Origin: Tetragonia tetragonoides
Taxonomy: Eukaryota > Streptophyta > Magnoliopsida > Caryophyllales > Aizoaceae
Assembly (NCBI GenBank): GCA_038025085.1
Contig: CM076142.1
Span: 3,199,501 to 3,263,500, forward strand
Length of the DNA: 64,000 nucleotides
Direction of reading: 5' to 3'
Numbering within the stretch: the stretch's first letter is position 1; the number at the start of each line of letters is the position of its first letter. The translations under genes and the position numbers were made by a program. Below are positions 46,870 through 56,900 of this stretch, one piece after another. The notes beneath the pieces are model-generated. The model saw nothing but the letters and a program-made list of their open reading frames with translations, was not told the origin of the DNA and ran no database searches.

Positions 46870-48423
46870 ATGGAGATTTCAAGATATACACAAGGGAAAT
46901 TAATCGGAAAAGGCTCGTACGGTGCCGTTAGTACCGCCGTTCGAGAATCCGACGGTGTTGTTTTCGCCGTCAAATCAGCCGCCAAGGATTCTCTCTCCTC
47001 CATTGAAGCACTCGAGAACGAAATCGATATTCTTCGTTCTCTCTCTTCCACTTCACCGTTTGTTGTTGAATACTACGGCGATGATGAAACCCGGTCCCAC
47101 AAGAATCTCCACATGGAGTATCTCTCGGGCGGTGACGTGGCGAGGACCGGTGGTGTTTCCGACGTGGAGGTAATCCGGTCGTACACGTGGTGTCTAGTGA
47201 TGGCGTTAAAGAGTGTTCATTCACAGGGGATTGTCCACTGTGATGTGAAGGGTGCCAACGTGTTGCTGGGTCCCACTGACGGTGGTGTTGCCAAGCTGGC
47301 CGATTTTGGTGCCGCGATGAAGGTAGAGAACAATCAACGGTGTAAGATTGTGCCACGTGGTAGTCCTCTCTGGATGGCCCCTGAGGTCGTCCGTGGAGAA
47401 TCACAAGGGTTCGAAGCTGATATTTGGTCTTTGGGTTGCACAGTTATCGAGATGTTCACCGGTGTGCCAGCCTGGCAAGATAACGGGGCCCACACTTTGT
47501 ACCAAATTGGATTCTCCGATGAACTGCCCGTTTACCCTTCCGGGCTACCCGAACTCGGGAGAGACTTTTTGGATAAATGTCTTAACCGTGACCCGGCCCG
47601 AAGGTGGAGTTGTGATCAGCTGTTGGAGCACCCATTTTTAGTCCCTGTACCCGCGAGCAATAATAATAAAAATTACGAAATCAAAGAAAAATCTCCTAGA
47701 AGTATATTCGATTTTGAGAACCTCGATTTTTCTGATAGCGATGATGATGAAGAAAAAGATTATGATGAGATTTTGGCAAGAGAGAGAATTGGAAAACTGG
47801 CGACAAGTGTAGGGGTAAATTGGGAAAGTGACGGTTGGGTAGAAGTTAGGAGTTTAGAGAAGGAAGAAGATGATGATGACTTGGCAGAGGGAACAATAAG
47901 TTCGGAAAATTCCGAAATTGAAGGGGTAAATTTGGAAAATGAAGATCGTGATGATGACGTAAGCAGTAACGGTGGACGGTGCGGTGGTGACGGTGATAAT
48001 GATGAGAACGACGACCGTTGTTGTTGTTGTTGTTGTTGTAAAGATGAAGTTGAGGAAGTTGATCCTTGTTGTGGTGGGGTGAGGAGAGAGAAAATAGTAG
48101 TACTAGTAGCAGTTACAGCTGGAGTACTAGTAATGGAGTTGTTCAATAGTACTATATTTCTACTATTTTTTATGATGTATTGTTATTGTTCCACGAGAAT
48201 GGGACTTAATTTTGATGATGATGATTATAATAAAATTATGGTTATGTTATTTCTTGATCAAGTATTATGTGTTCTTTGTTTGTTCTATGATGGTTCTAGT
48301 TTTCGTGTTGTGTTGGTTTTGATGTTCATCAGTCATGTGATGATTGAACCAAACAGGGGAGGTTCTAATTTGGCAGATCATAATCGACGTTTTCTAAAGT
48401 TTGTTTTACTAATTGCTTTTTAG
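46870..48423 (+). CDS. MAPKKK17/18-like protein kinase with acidic and hydrophobic C-terminal tail (517 aa, intronless)
   Basis: Ser/Thr kinase of the plant MEKK-like group that in Arabidopsis (MAPKKK17/18) acts in abscisic-acid signalling upstream of MKK3. Single exon. The kinase domain fills residues 6-260: glycine loop IGKGSYGAV (12-20), AVK lysine 35, C-helix Glu51 (ENEIDIL), catalytic loop HCDVKGANVLL (123-133), DFG (145-147), GSPLWMAPEVV and DIWSLGCTVIEM. HCD in place of HRD is normal in this subgroup. Residues 275-380 are very acidic (DSDDDEEKDYDE), then seven Cys encoded by (TGT)n at 384-390. The remaining 110 residues include hydrophobic stretches at about 407-440 and 455-492, then RRFLKFVLLIAF at the end. 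Relatives are about 340-445 aa, so the hydrophobic end is unusual. It could be a membrane anchor, or read-in of former 3' UTR after loss of an earlier stop. Confidence 0.93.
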   Translation: MEISRYTQGKLIGKGSYGAVSTAVRESDGVVFAVKSAAKDSLSSIEALENEIDILRSLSSTSPFVVEYYGDDETRSHKNLHMEYLSGGDVARTGGVSDVEVIRSYTWCLVMALKSVHSQGIVHCDVKGANVLLGPTDGGVAKLADFGAAMKVENNQRCKIVPRGSPLWMAPEVVRGESQGFEADIWSLGCTVIEMFTGVPAWQDNGAHTLYQIGFSDELPVYPSGLPELGRDFLDKCLNRDPARRWSCDQLLEHPFLVPVPASNNNKNYEIKEKSPRSIFDFENLDFSDSDDDEEKDYDEILARERIGKLATSVGVNWESDGWVEVRSLEKEEDDDDLAEGTISSENSEIEGVNLENEDRDDDVSSNGGRCGGDGDNDENDDRCCCCCCCKDEVEEVDPCCGGVRREKIVVLVAVTAGVLVMELFNSTIFLLFFMMYCYCSTRMGLNFDDDDYNKIMVMLFLDQVLCVLCLFYDGSSFRVVLVLMFISHVMIEPNRGGSNLADHNRRFLKFVLLIAF

Positions 48424-49068
48424 TCTTTTAGTACTTTTCTATAGAACGTGTTGTTTTTTTCAAGTCAATTTGGTTTGTGGGGGAATTGAATTTTTGCAAA
48501 ACGGACCAAGTTCAATGAGTTGACTCGCGTCAACAAAACTATGCCGAATTCTAAATAACTAATGTTTGTTTCACATGATGTGCAACTTTCTTCGAAGTAG
48601 GAAATTATAAGGTTATTTGGTGGACAAAAAAAAAGAAAATGGTAAGCAAGTCCTACTTTCTTCAAATTAACGGAACGAGTTCTCTTTCCCCTCTAGGAAA
48701 GAAAACAACCAAAAATGTTTAAACACTTTCCAAAATTTTTGGAGAACTCTAATTTATTGTAGTTGAACTGAAATGACCTGAATAAGTGACTTAAAGTGAA
48801 AATCAACATAAAACGAAAAAGATCACACCTAAAGTAAACCAAATCCGTCACCAAGCTTTTTGGTTTAACACGCTTAAAATACAAAAGATTCCGTTAATAA
48901 TTATCGTCAATTAGGTAATATGCTACAGTCCAAAACCAATAGATATTGGTTGAGTGATGGTATATGTGTTTACTAAGTGGTGCCCAAAGTAGATTAAGGT
49001 AATTGAACGGTATGGACCAAAGTTCCTAATTGATGATGGTAATATCTAATCATAATCAACTAACTAGC
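48424..49068. other. 3' flank of the MAPKKK gene
   Basis: AT-rich sequence without a gene; the kinase 3' UTR should be in the first few hundred bases. Confidence 0.3.
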
Positions 49069-49085
49069 ACATGACCAAGTTAGAT

Positions 49086-49365
49086 TTTTTGCTCGTCAAA
49101 AAGAGGGTGCAAGTAAATGGCGACCGAGGCACTCCCTGCTACGTCATGTTCGGACTCTCGTGTTCAATAGTGAACATATGAGACTAGCTGAACAACCAGC
49201 ACAAGCACTGACCCCGTCAACGTAGCACCAACAAGGGGCTAGTATAGTTCCTAGAAGCCAGCAGACACAAGGCATAGGGGAGAATGAGGATTCGAACCCA
49301 TAACCTTGCCTTACCAAACCACTTGGGAGTAAGCTTGAAATCACTAGACCACCACCCTTGTTGGT
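49086..49365 (-). mobile_element. tRNA-derived SINE with perfect 17-bp TSD
   Basis: The direct repeat ACATGACCAAGTTAGAT (49069-49085 and 49366-49382) flanks a 280-bp insert. On the minus strand it starts GTACCAACAAGGGTGGTGG, has A box TGGTCTAGTGA and a canonical B box GGTTCGAATCC, and ends GACGAGCAAAAA. Both pol III boxes and the A-tail identify a tRNA-type SINE. The perfect TSD indicates a young insertion. Confidence 0.9.
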
Positions 49366-49778
49366 ACATGACCAAGTTAGATATTAACAACACCAATTGC
49401 CCTATTTGCAAAGTACTATGTTTACTTTTTTCAAATGATGGAGATAGCAAAAGCAGCCACCACCAATGACCAAGAAAAACAAAGTCTATAACAGGACGTT
49501 CATCGTTCCTGCTGATAACTGATAAGTGATAACGTTAGCTAGCACCTCATATAAACAGTTTTTTATTTATAAAAAAACAAAAATAAAATAAAATGGGACG
49601 GGGGGTTTTTGGCCGTTGGGGTCATGGGAAGCTCGACCCATAACGCAAGTAGCTAGCTAGTCAAGTAAGTAGAGAACGAGAAAAGGTCACATCAAATTTT
49701 ATTAGTCACATGCGAGTTGCGACATACTTAAGACATTACCATTTCACATGATGGTATAAAAGTATAAAAGCCATAAAT

Positions 49779-49932
49779 TAATACGTGGTTGATGTAAGTG
49801 TTCGGTACTCACAAGTCATATTTTTTAAATAAGGTTGATGGTTGGAATTTTGTGATTCGTAAATCGACCCGGTGTAAGTATGATTAGTCTGAAATCAGAG
49901 AACTTAGGTGAACTTGTAGTTAAAAAACAAAT
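49779..49932 (+). mobile_element. Short SINE with perfect 18-bp TSD
   Basis: AGTATAAAAGCCATAAAT occurs at 49761-49778 and 49933-49950, bracketing a 154-bp insert with a tRNA-like head (GTTGATGTAAGTGTTCGG, then GATGGTTGGAATTTTG as a weak B box) and an A-rich end (TTAAAAAACAAAT). Confidence 0.85.
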
Positions 49933-49950
49933 AGTATAAAAGCCATAAAT

Positions 49951-51306
49951 ATATATATTGGTAGTGTTTTAATTACCACCCAGTTGGTTTACAGGAGAAT
50001 CTACTTCAACGGCTAGCATAGGCTCTAATATTTGCAGTTTACATCACATGCCTTTGGTTCCCTGGGCTGGTAAATTAAAACCCATGTCTCATGTCTCACA
50101 TGCCTTGCTTTATTGGCTCTATTCAGTTTCTTTCCTTTTCTTGTGGCCACTAAACTCCCAGCCTTTGGAGACTGGGTTAGGGCACTTGCAAATGGACCAA
50201 GTTTTATGATGCGACCCTTGTAGAAAGTCACCATCAAACGAGTTGCCACATTTCCCTTGTAGTATTTTTTTTTTTTTTGAAATAGTAATAAAGCCACCTT
50301 CACTAAGGTCTAAAGATAATGAGACACGATTTCAGATTATTAATTCAGACGAATGGAAGATCCGTCATTGCGCTATCCACATTTTCCCGTATATGTGTCT
50401 GTAGGCAATGAACTCGTAGATCAGTAATATTTATCCCCTCTCTGTTGATAACATATTTGTAGTGTATCATGTTTCAGAGAGACAACAAATTACTTGATTT
50501 AGATGCTCGTTTGGAGGTTGTCAAGCAAGAAAGGAACACTTGATTGAGACATGGTCCACAATATAACTCTAAGCATATACTTTATCCTTATCATGATCCA
50601 GTCGTCTTTACACTTAGCTTGCATTATGTGGGTAAGCAACCTTCTATAACTACATAAAGCTTTCCCCAATCAATAGTAGCAGTATACATATATCCACTTG
50701 TGCGGTTTCTATTTAAGTGCAAATTGCAATAGAATAGATATGCCTTTTAGCTGAACCAAGTAATCTTTTTGGTAAAATACTTAGCAACTAGAAAAGGTGT
50801 CTATGTATGACATGATGAGTAGAATGAAATCTATTCTCAAGGGATTGGAAGGATTTCGAATCATAGTATTAATCGCATGACAAAAAGTTGTTTTGAGTAG
50901 TATTTTTGAAAAAATTATGCATATTCATTAAGTCACTTGTACAATTGTACAATTTGCAGCTTGATTGGGATTTATGTGATGGAAGAAAGGAATTTTCTCT
51001 CTAAGATCTCTTCATTAGTTTGATCAAAGCATAGTTGATTGTAAGATTGGATTTTATGATAATAGTTATTGGTTCAATTCTGACTAAGTTTTCTTTGCTG
51101 AGCATATCTTCAATATTTATCTGGTTTGTTGTCTGATGTTGATTTGCAGACGACTAAATATACTCAGGGTTTATCCGGTATATACTTTAAAATAGTGGTT
51201 ACGAATTTCTCATATCATAAAAAAAAAAAAGAAAAAAAAGAAGCATAAACTCAATTGAACTTGGAGTACTACTAAGGTAAAAGGTTCATTTAAACCATCA
51301 GCGTGT
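49951..51306. other. Gene-free spacer
   Basis: No gene. The minus-strand frame at 50025-50303 has no recognised domain. A T-run lies near 50266-50278. Confidence 0.3.
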
Positions 51307-51546
51307 CTTGTGTGGACTTAGTCCACCATGGACCAAGTAATTTTGTGGGGTGGCTCCAGGTGAAGTAGGGGGGTGGCTCCAGGTAAAGTAAGGGGTGGCT
51401 CCAGGTGAAATAGGGTGGTGCCAAATATAAATTTGAGGGGTGACTCTAAGTGAAGTAGGAGTGACTCCACTTTTAGAGGGGGTGGCTCCAAATGACGTAG
51501 GGAGTGACTCCAAATATTGATTCACCATGGACTAAGTCCACACAAG
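51307..51546. mobile_element. Foldback element containing a GGGTGGCTCC minisatellite
   Basis: A 240-bp element. The 19-bp end CTTGTGTGGACTTAGTCCA occurs at 51307-51325 and as its complement at 51528-51546; each end also contains its own small palindrome TGGACTTAGTCCA. Between them (51347-51515) are about eight degenerate copies of a 20-26-bp unit with core GGGGTGGCTCCAGGTGAAGT. A related terminus occurs at 14343. No target-site duplication was found, so the superfamily is unknown. Confidence 0.75.
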
Positions 51547-52115
51547 TTTTTTTATCAAACCATAGTCCACTAAAACAATTTGCCAATGGGCATCCTACCG
51601 CCTAGCCCAAACTAAAAGCTCAAAAGTCAAAACTGTTGCCCAACTTGGACTTCACATTTGTTTTGAAGGGCAACTCAACCGCTTCATTTTGTTTTGGTTT
51701 ACGAACTTGGTTCTTGGTCTTTTTATTGGTTGGAAGTAACGTCCTGCCTTGATTGCTTACTTAATCACGCGACCCAAATTTCATCCCAAGTGTTGTTGGG
51801 TTTTCCAGATTTCACGACCCAACTTTCTTTTCTTCTTATCTACACTATTGAGTATTGATTCCATGGCCCAACCAAAAACTGGCTAAAAGCCTAAAATTAG
51901 GACATCATCACGAGCCTATATCAATGGGTACGTTTCCTGTGTGTGAGCCTAGGTGTAGGGCTCTAGGCAACTACACCTACGGTTGTGGAATACGAATTCC
52001 TCATCCACCTTGCATGGTTTTTTTTCTATGAGTTTGAATGATCTCTTTTTTTTTTTTGGTTACATAAAAGACTCTAGAACCCAAAAATGAGAAAATAAAC
52101 TATGTACTTGGTAAC
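51547..52115. other. Gene-free spacer
   Basis: No gene is visible; only T-tracts near 52018 and 52048. Confidence 0.3.
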
Positions 52116-52123
52116 CATTTTAG

Positions 52124-52816
52124 CAGTGGCGGAGCCCGAATTTTTTTTATTGGGGGACCAGATCTTATCTAAGAATTAGGTCATGAAATTCATCTTCTAT
52201 CATATATCTCTCTACTAATACAAACATAATTATAACAATGATGTTTTTTTTTTTTGTCAAGATCCATTGCTCAACCCCAATCCCGCCAACTCTTTAAAAG
52301 TTTATTACTTATAATAATAATATATTAGAATTAAAGAAAATGTGGGAATTATACTGAAAAAATATATAAGAATCAATGTAGATCGAAAGAATCTATGAAA
52401 AATGAAAAGAAATAAACACAAAGCTACGGGAGTGAAGCCCAAATTGCCCGTTGGGATTGAAAGGGGAACCAAAACAAAATGATAAGGCAAAGGAAAAGAA
52501 ATAAAACTAGAGTAATAAGGAAACAAAATTTAAAATCACTGTGAAGATGAGACAAAAAGAAGTAAGAACCACAAAAAACGACAAGTAAAACTTCACAAAA
52601 GAGAAGAAAAATCATAAATGAAGTCTAGGGAACAAGACAATGAAGCTTGCGGGATTCAATCTCGTGACCTCAAGAATAATAGTAGAGGTTCAGCAACTAT
52701 CTCGCTACCATCTCTACGCATGGTTAGTGAATGTTAAGATACAGCAATATTACTTATTCGTTTTCTGAGTCATGGGGGGACCACGACCTCCACCAATTCC
52801 CCTAGCTCAGCCTCTG
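52124..52816. mobile_element. Non-autonomous hAT-like element with 8-bp TSD
   Basis: A 693-bp element. The left end CAGTGGCGGAGCCCG pairs imperfectly with the right end (complement CAGAGGCTGAGCTAG). Flanks CATTTTAG (52116-52123) and TATTTTAG (52817-52824) agree at 7 of 8 positions. CAGTGGCGGAGCC ends and 8-bp duplications fit hAT elements. Near its right side (about 52645-52720) the minus strand reads like a tRNA (GGTAGCGAGATAGTTG ... GATTGAATCCCGC), so a tRNA fragment or SINE may be captured inside. No transposase is visible. Confidence 0.65.
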
Positions 52817-52824
52817 TATTTTAG

Positions 52825-53800
52825 GCTTTGCGACTCCTATTAAGTTTTCAAAGAGGATTTGCATTAAACCAGGGAGTGCTTCAAATTCACACAGTTTTTT
52901 GGGGATAACGAGGCTATGATTGACGAGACAGCCAGCAGCCGCATTAGCTTTCCTATAAGTATGTTGAAGCTTGAGTTGCCATGGAATTCCATTGATGATT
53001 CATTTGCACTTCTACAAAATAAAGTAGTACGGGCTATGATCTCTTTGAGTGTGCACTAAATAACCTTTGCTATATGTACTAAGTTGAAAACCATATATAT
53101 CTTACAATCTGACGAGATAAACTTGTAAACTCACCTTTGCCATTAAATAATTTAAATCTAATCTCATGACCATTTTTATTATCCATTTCATAACCTCGTA
53201 TGAGTTAAGCTTAGTAACATTCAGGTAAATATGTTATTTTACGTGTTGAGCGAAGTGAAATCTCTAGATTATGACTTTATTTAGTTTGTGTTCTTTTCAA
53301 CTTTCATGATCAATTTCCCCCTCAATATAGTTTAATTTAGTTCACTTTAGTGCAACTTTTCAATTACCGTAAAAAATAGAATGAATGTTTTACCCGTAAA
53401 ATTCTATAAAGAGAGAATTATCGATTTTGTGACTTGACGTATTTAAAATACCAGTCTTAACTCTTAACCACTAAGCCTATAACTCATTGTATTATACAGA
53501 TACTTATGGGTTAAGTATTATAGTAATCAGAATTTTAGTATTTTTCAGAATTCATTGGTAGTACACGTTACCATGGTTAATAAATGTTACTACCTCACAA
53601 TTGTAAACTATACCGAGCCCAGATTAAAGACAAAGCCCATAGAAAGCCTTCCACGCGGTTTCTCAAACATTCCCATTTTTCTCAACCTTCAAAATGAAAT
53701 CCTTGCCATTAATCTAGCACATACATACAGTCATTCAGTACAGTACATATCCCCCAATTGACAGACACCCCCGGAGTACGAAAGACTTGAGTCACCCCAA
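52825..53800. other. Gene-free spacer upstream of clathrin heavy chain
   Basis: AT-rich, no gene. Reading frames at 53555-53761 and 53731-53931 have no protein-like features; the second is the antisense of the clathrin leader. Confidence 0.3.
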
Positions 53801-53957
53801 CGTCTCGAAATATTAACCCCCACCCCCTCAGATCTCTTCATTTTACAAACAGATCTCTCTCTCTCTCCTCTCTTTCTCTCTCCTGGTCTCACTCCGCCTG
53901 TGAACCCTCGCTCGTTAGGGGAGGGTTCCATTGAAGCTTTTTCAAAGATCTTCAGCC
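53801..53957 (+). promoter_or_regulatory. CT-rich leader of clathrin heavy chain
   Basis: ACCCCCACCCCCTC, then (CT)n at about 53850-53885, directly before the ATG at 53958. CT-rich leaders are usual in highly expressed plant housekeeping genes. No TATA box is evident. Confidence 0.45.
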
Positions 53958-56900
53958 ATGGCTGCCGCTAATGCCCCCATCGTCATGAAAGAAGCCCTAA
54001 CGGTCACTTCCCTTTCTCTCTCTTTCTCTTTCTCCTTCTCTCTACTGTTTGCTGTGTTGTGGTCGCTAGGGATTTGAAATTAAGCTAAAATTGATTACTC
54101 TTTTAGTGATCCAGTTCAGTTCACTTTTTGTATAATTCAATCATAATTTCAATTTAGTTGAAACCCTAGCGATTTCGGAATTAGTTTTCTACTTCGTTTT
54201 AGTATTGGATCTGCTTAGATCTCAGTAGAAACTCATGATTTGAACTTCACTTGATAGCTTAACTGCGGTTATATTGTTTGACTAGGGTTTGATTTTATGT
54301 TTACTTGATTTTACTAGGTTTAGATGTGATGATACGTATAATCAACTTTTAGTGAAATTGTGTTTGGATGTTTGGTGATGAACTGATTATTGATGGTTTA
54401 TGTGTGGACTGAAGTTGAGTTGGTTTTGATTTTGCAATTTGGCAGTTACCGAGCATTGGGATCAATTCACAGTTCATTACTTTCACTCATGTGACTATGG
54501 AATCGGACAAGTACATTTGTGTTAGGGAGACTTCGCCGCAAAATAGCGTTGTGATTGTTGATATGAGTATGCCTATGCAGCCTTTGAGACGACCTATCAC
54601 CGCTGATTCCGCTTTGATGAATCCTAACACCAGAATTCTCGCTCTTAAAGGTGACAGTGCTCTCTTATCAGTCTTGTGTTACCCTTAGTTGGCTAATTGT
54701 GTTAGTGCATAGTGATAACGGATAAGCAGGATGTGTTGCATAGTGAAATCAGATTATTCCTTGTCAGAACTACTGTGCTTTAGTGACATACATATGCTGG
54801 TTCCGTTTGATATTATTGTCATATAAATGCAGATAAGGTTAATTTTCTTGATAGGTGTATGCTGTCAGCATTGGCTATACTTCTATCATTGTCGTGGTGC
54901 GATGTTAATTACTACGGTTCTACTTAGGATATATTAGTGCTTATCATTGTTTCTGTTTTTGTTACAAATTCCTGCACATTTCCTGATTTGTGATGTTTGA
55001 TATGCCAGCTCAACTTCCGAACACTACTCAAGATCACCTTCAAATATTCAATATTGAAGCGAAAGCAAAAATTAAGTCCCATCAAATGCCTGAGATGGTA
55101 TGCTGCCTGTGGGATTTTCAGTAACAGTTTTGATTGTGCTATTTGTTGCGACATGAGGACATTATAATTTGCCTTCCTTTGTCTTTATAGGTTGTCTTCT
55201 GGAAATGGATCACCCCTAAGATGCTAGGTCTTGTTACGCAGACCTCCGTGTACCACTGGTCAATTGAAGGCAAGTCTTTTGTCAAACTTGGAAGTTATTG
55301 TTTGTCTTGGATGTATCTTCTGATTGCTCCTTTTACTCCGGATGTTGTGTTTAGGTGATTCTGAGCCTGTGAAGATGTTTGACCGGACAGCAAATCTTGC
55401 AAACAACCAAATAATCAACTATCGTTGCGATCCTTCAGAGAAATGGTTGGTTTTGATAGGAATTGCTCCTGGCTCTCCTGAGGTAGGGATGCACCATTAT
55501 TAATAAACTTCATATTGCTGAGTATGCTGACATCCATATTTGAAATGTTACTAGATTAGTGGTTGTTATTTGTTACTGTACTTCTGCTGCCAATGGAGCT
55601 TGTTATTTGCTGTGTTTAATATATAAGATATAGTGCTCTCAATTCTGAGGCGGCAACTGTTTCATGTGAATCTACACTGCCAGTAGTATGAACATTGCCA
55701 CTGGTTTGTCGTGGAGTTCATGATTAAACATAACCTAGATGTTTCATATCCCAGACCCATTAAAGCTGAAGTGGAGCATAATTTTTCTTGCCAGGCTACT
55801 GCTTGTCACTAATTATGTCTAATCGAGTATCTCAATATCTGGTGTGTTTGTTTTGAACCATCGAACTCTTATTGCTACTTCAATTGTGATTTATGTGAAC
55901 CTTGTGTTTAGGGCATATATCATCAAGTATTATCAGTGTTACTGTGCGCTAATATTACTGGGGAGAATGATAGTTACTACCCTAGTGTTCTTTGCTTTCT
56001 CGCTTTTGATGCAAACACATTACATATATTTCTCGTTGCAGAGGCCACAATTAGTCAAGGGAAATATGCAGCTGTTTTCTGTGGATCAACAGCGAAGTCA
56101 AGCTCTTGAAGCTCATGCAGCATCATTTGCTCAATTTAAGGTTATTTTTATTTCTACTTTAATTTCCCTTTATCTATTTATGACTGCCTGTGTGCTTGCA
56201 GTGATGTTTGATCAGCTTTCATGTTTTGTATAGGTTCCGGGAAATGAAAACCCATCAACTCTTATCAGCTTTGCTACCAAAAGTTCCAATGCAAATCAAG
56301 TGACTTCAAAGTTGCACGTCATCGAACTAGGTGCCCAGCCAGGTATTTTATAATCTGCTTTTATCATATTGCAACTCTTTTTATGCTATTAATTATGAGG
56401 CTTAGTGCTGAATATGTCATGTTTCACTTAGTTAAAATGACATGAAGTATGTACAGGTGCACTTATTTGTTGAATAAGATGTTCTTCATTGGTCATGTGT
56501 TTAGGCTTTATAAATATAGTCTTGAAAAGACACAGAAGTACCAAGTTTTTAGATTTATTCGAGTGTTTGCCAATACTGGTTTTATAGGTAGGTGGACTGC
56601 ATTTGTCATGTTTTGACTGTGCTGTCTCACACAGTTGACATCCTTTTAAAGTTACTTGCTTAGAAAATTGGCTAGTGTCTTATGCTTGTAGACTTGTCTT
56701 TGATCTCTAAACCTCCATAAATCAATATCCTCAAACTTTTCAGGAAAACCTGGATTTTCTAAGAAACAGGCAGATCTATTTTTCCCTCCTGACTTTGCAG
56801 ACGACTTTCCTGTGTCAATGCAGGTACTAAGTGCCTTCTTATACATTGCTATGACCTATTTAATCAATATATCATTTATTACATTATCCTCTTCACTTTG

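Noticed and set aside
46970..47404. 144-codon minus-strand ORF inside the kinase gene
   Set aside because: Antisense shadow of the GC-rich kinase domain.
49285..49365. Possible tRNA gene (minus strand)
   Set aside because: Same tRNA-like head, bracketed by a 17-bp TSD with a SINE body and A-tail.
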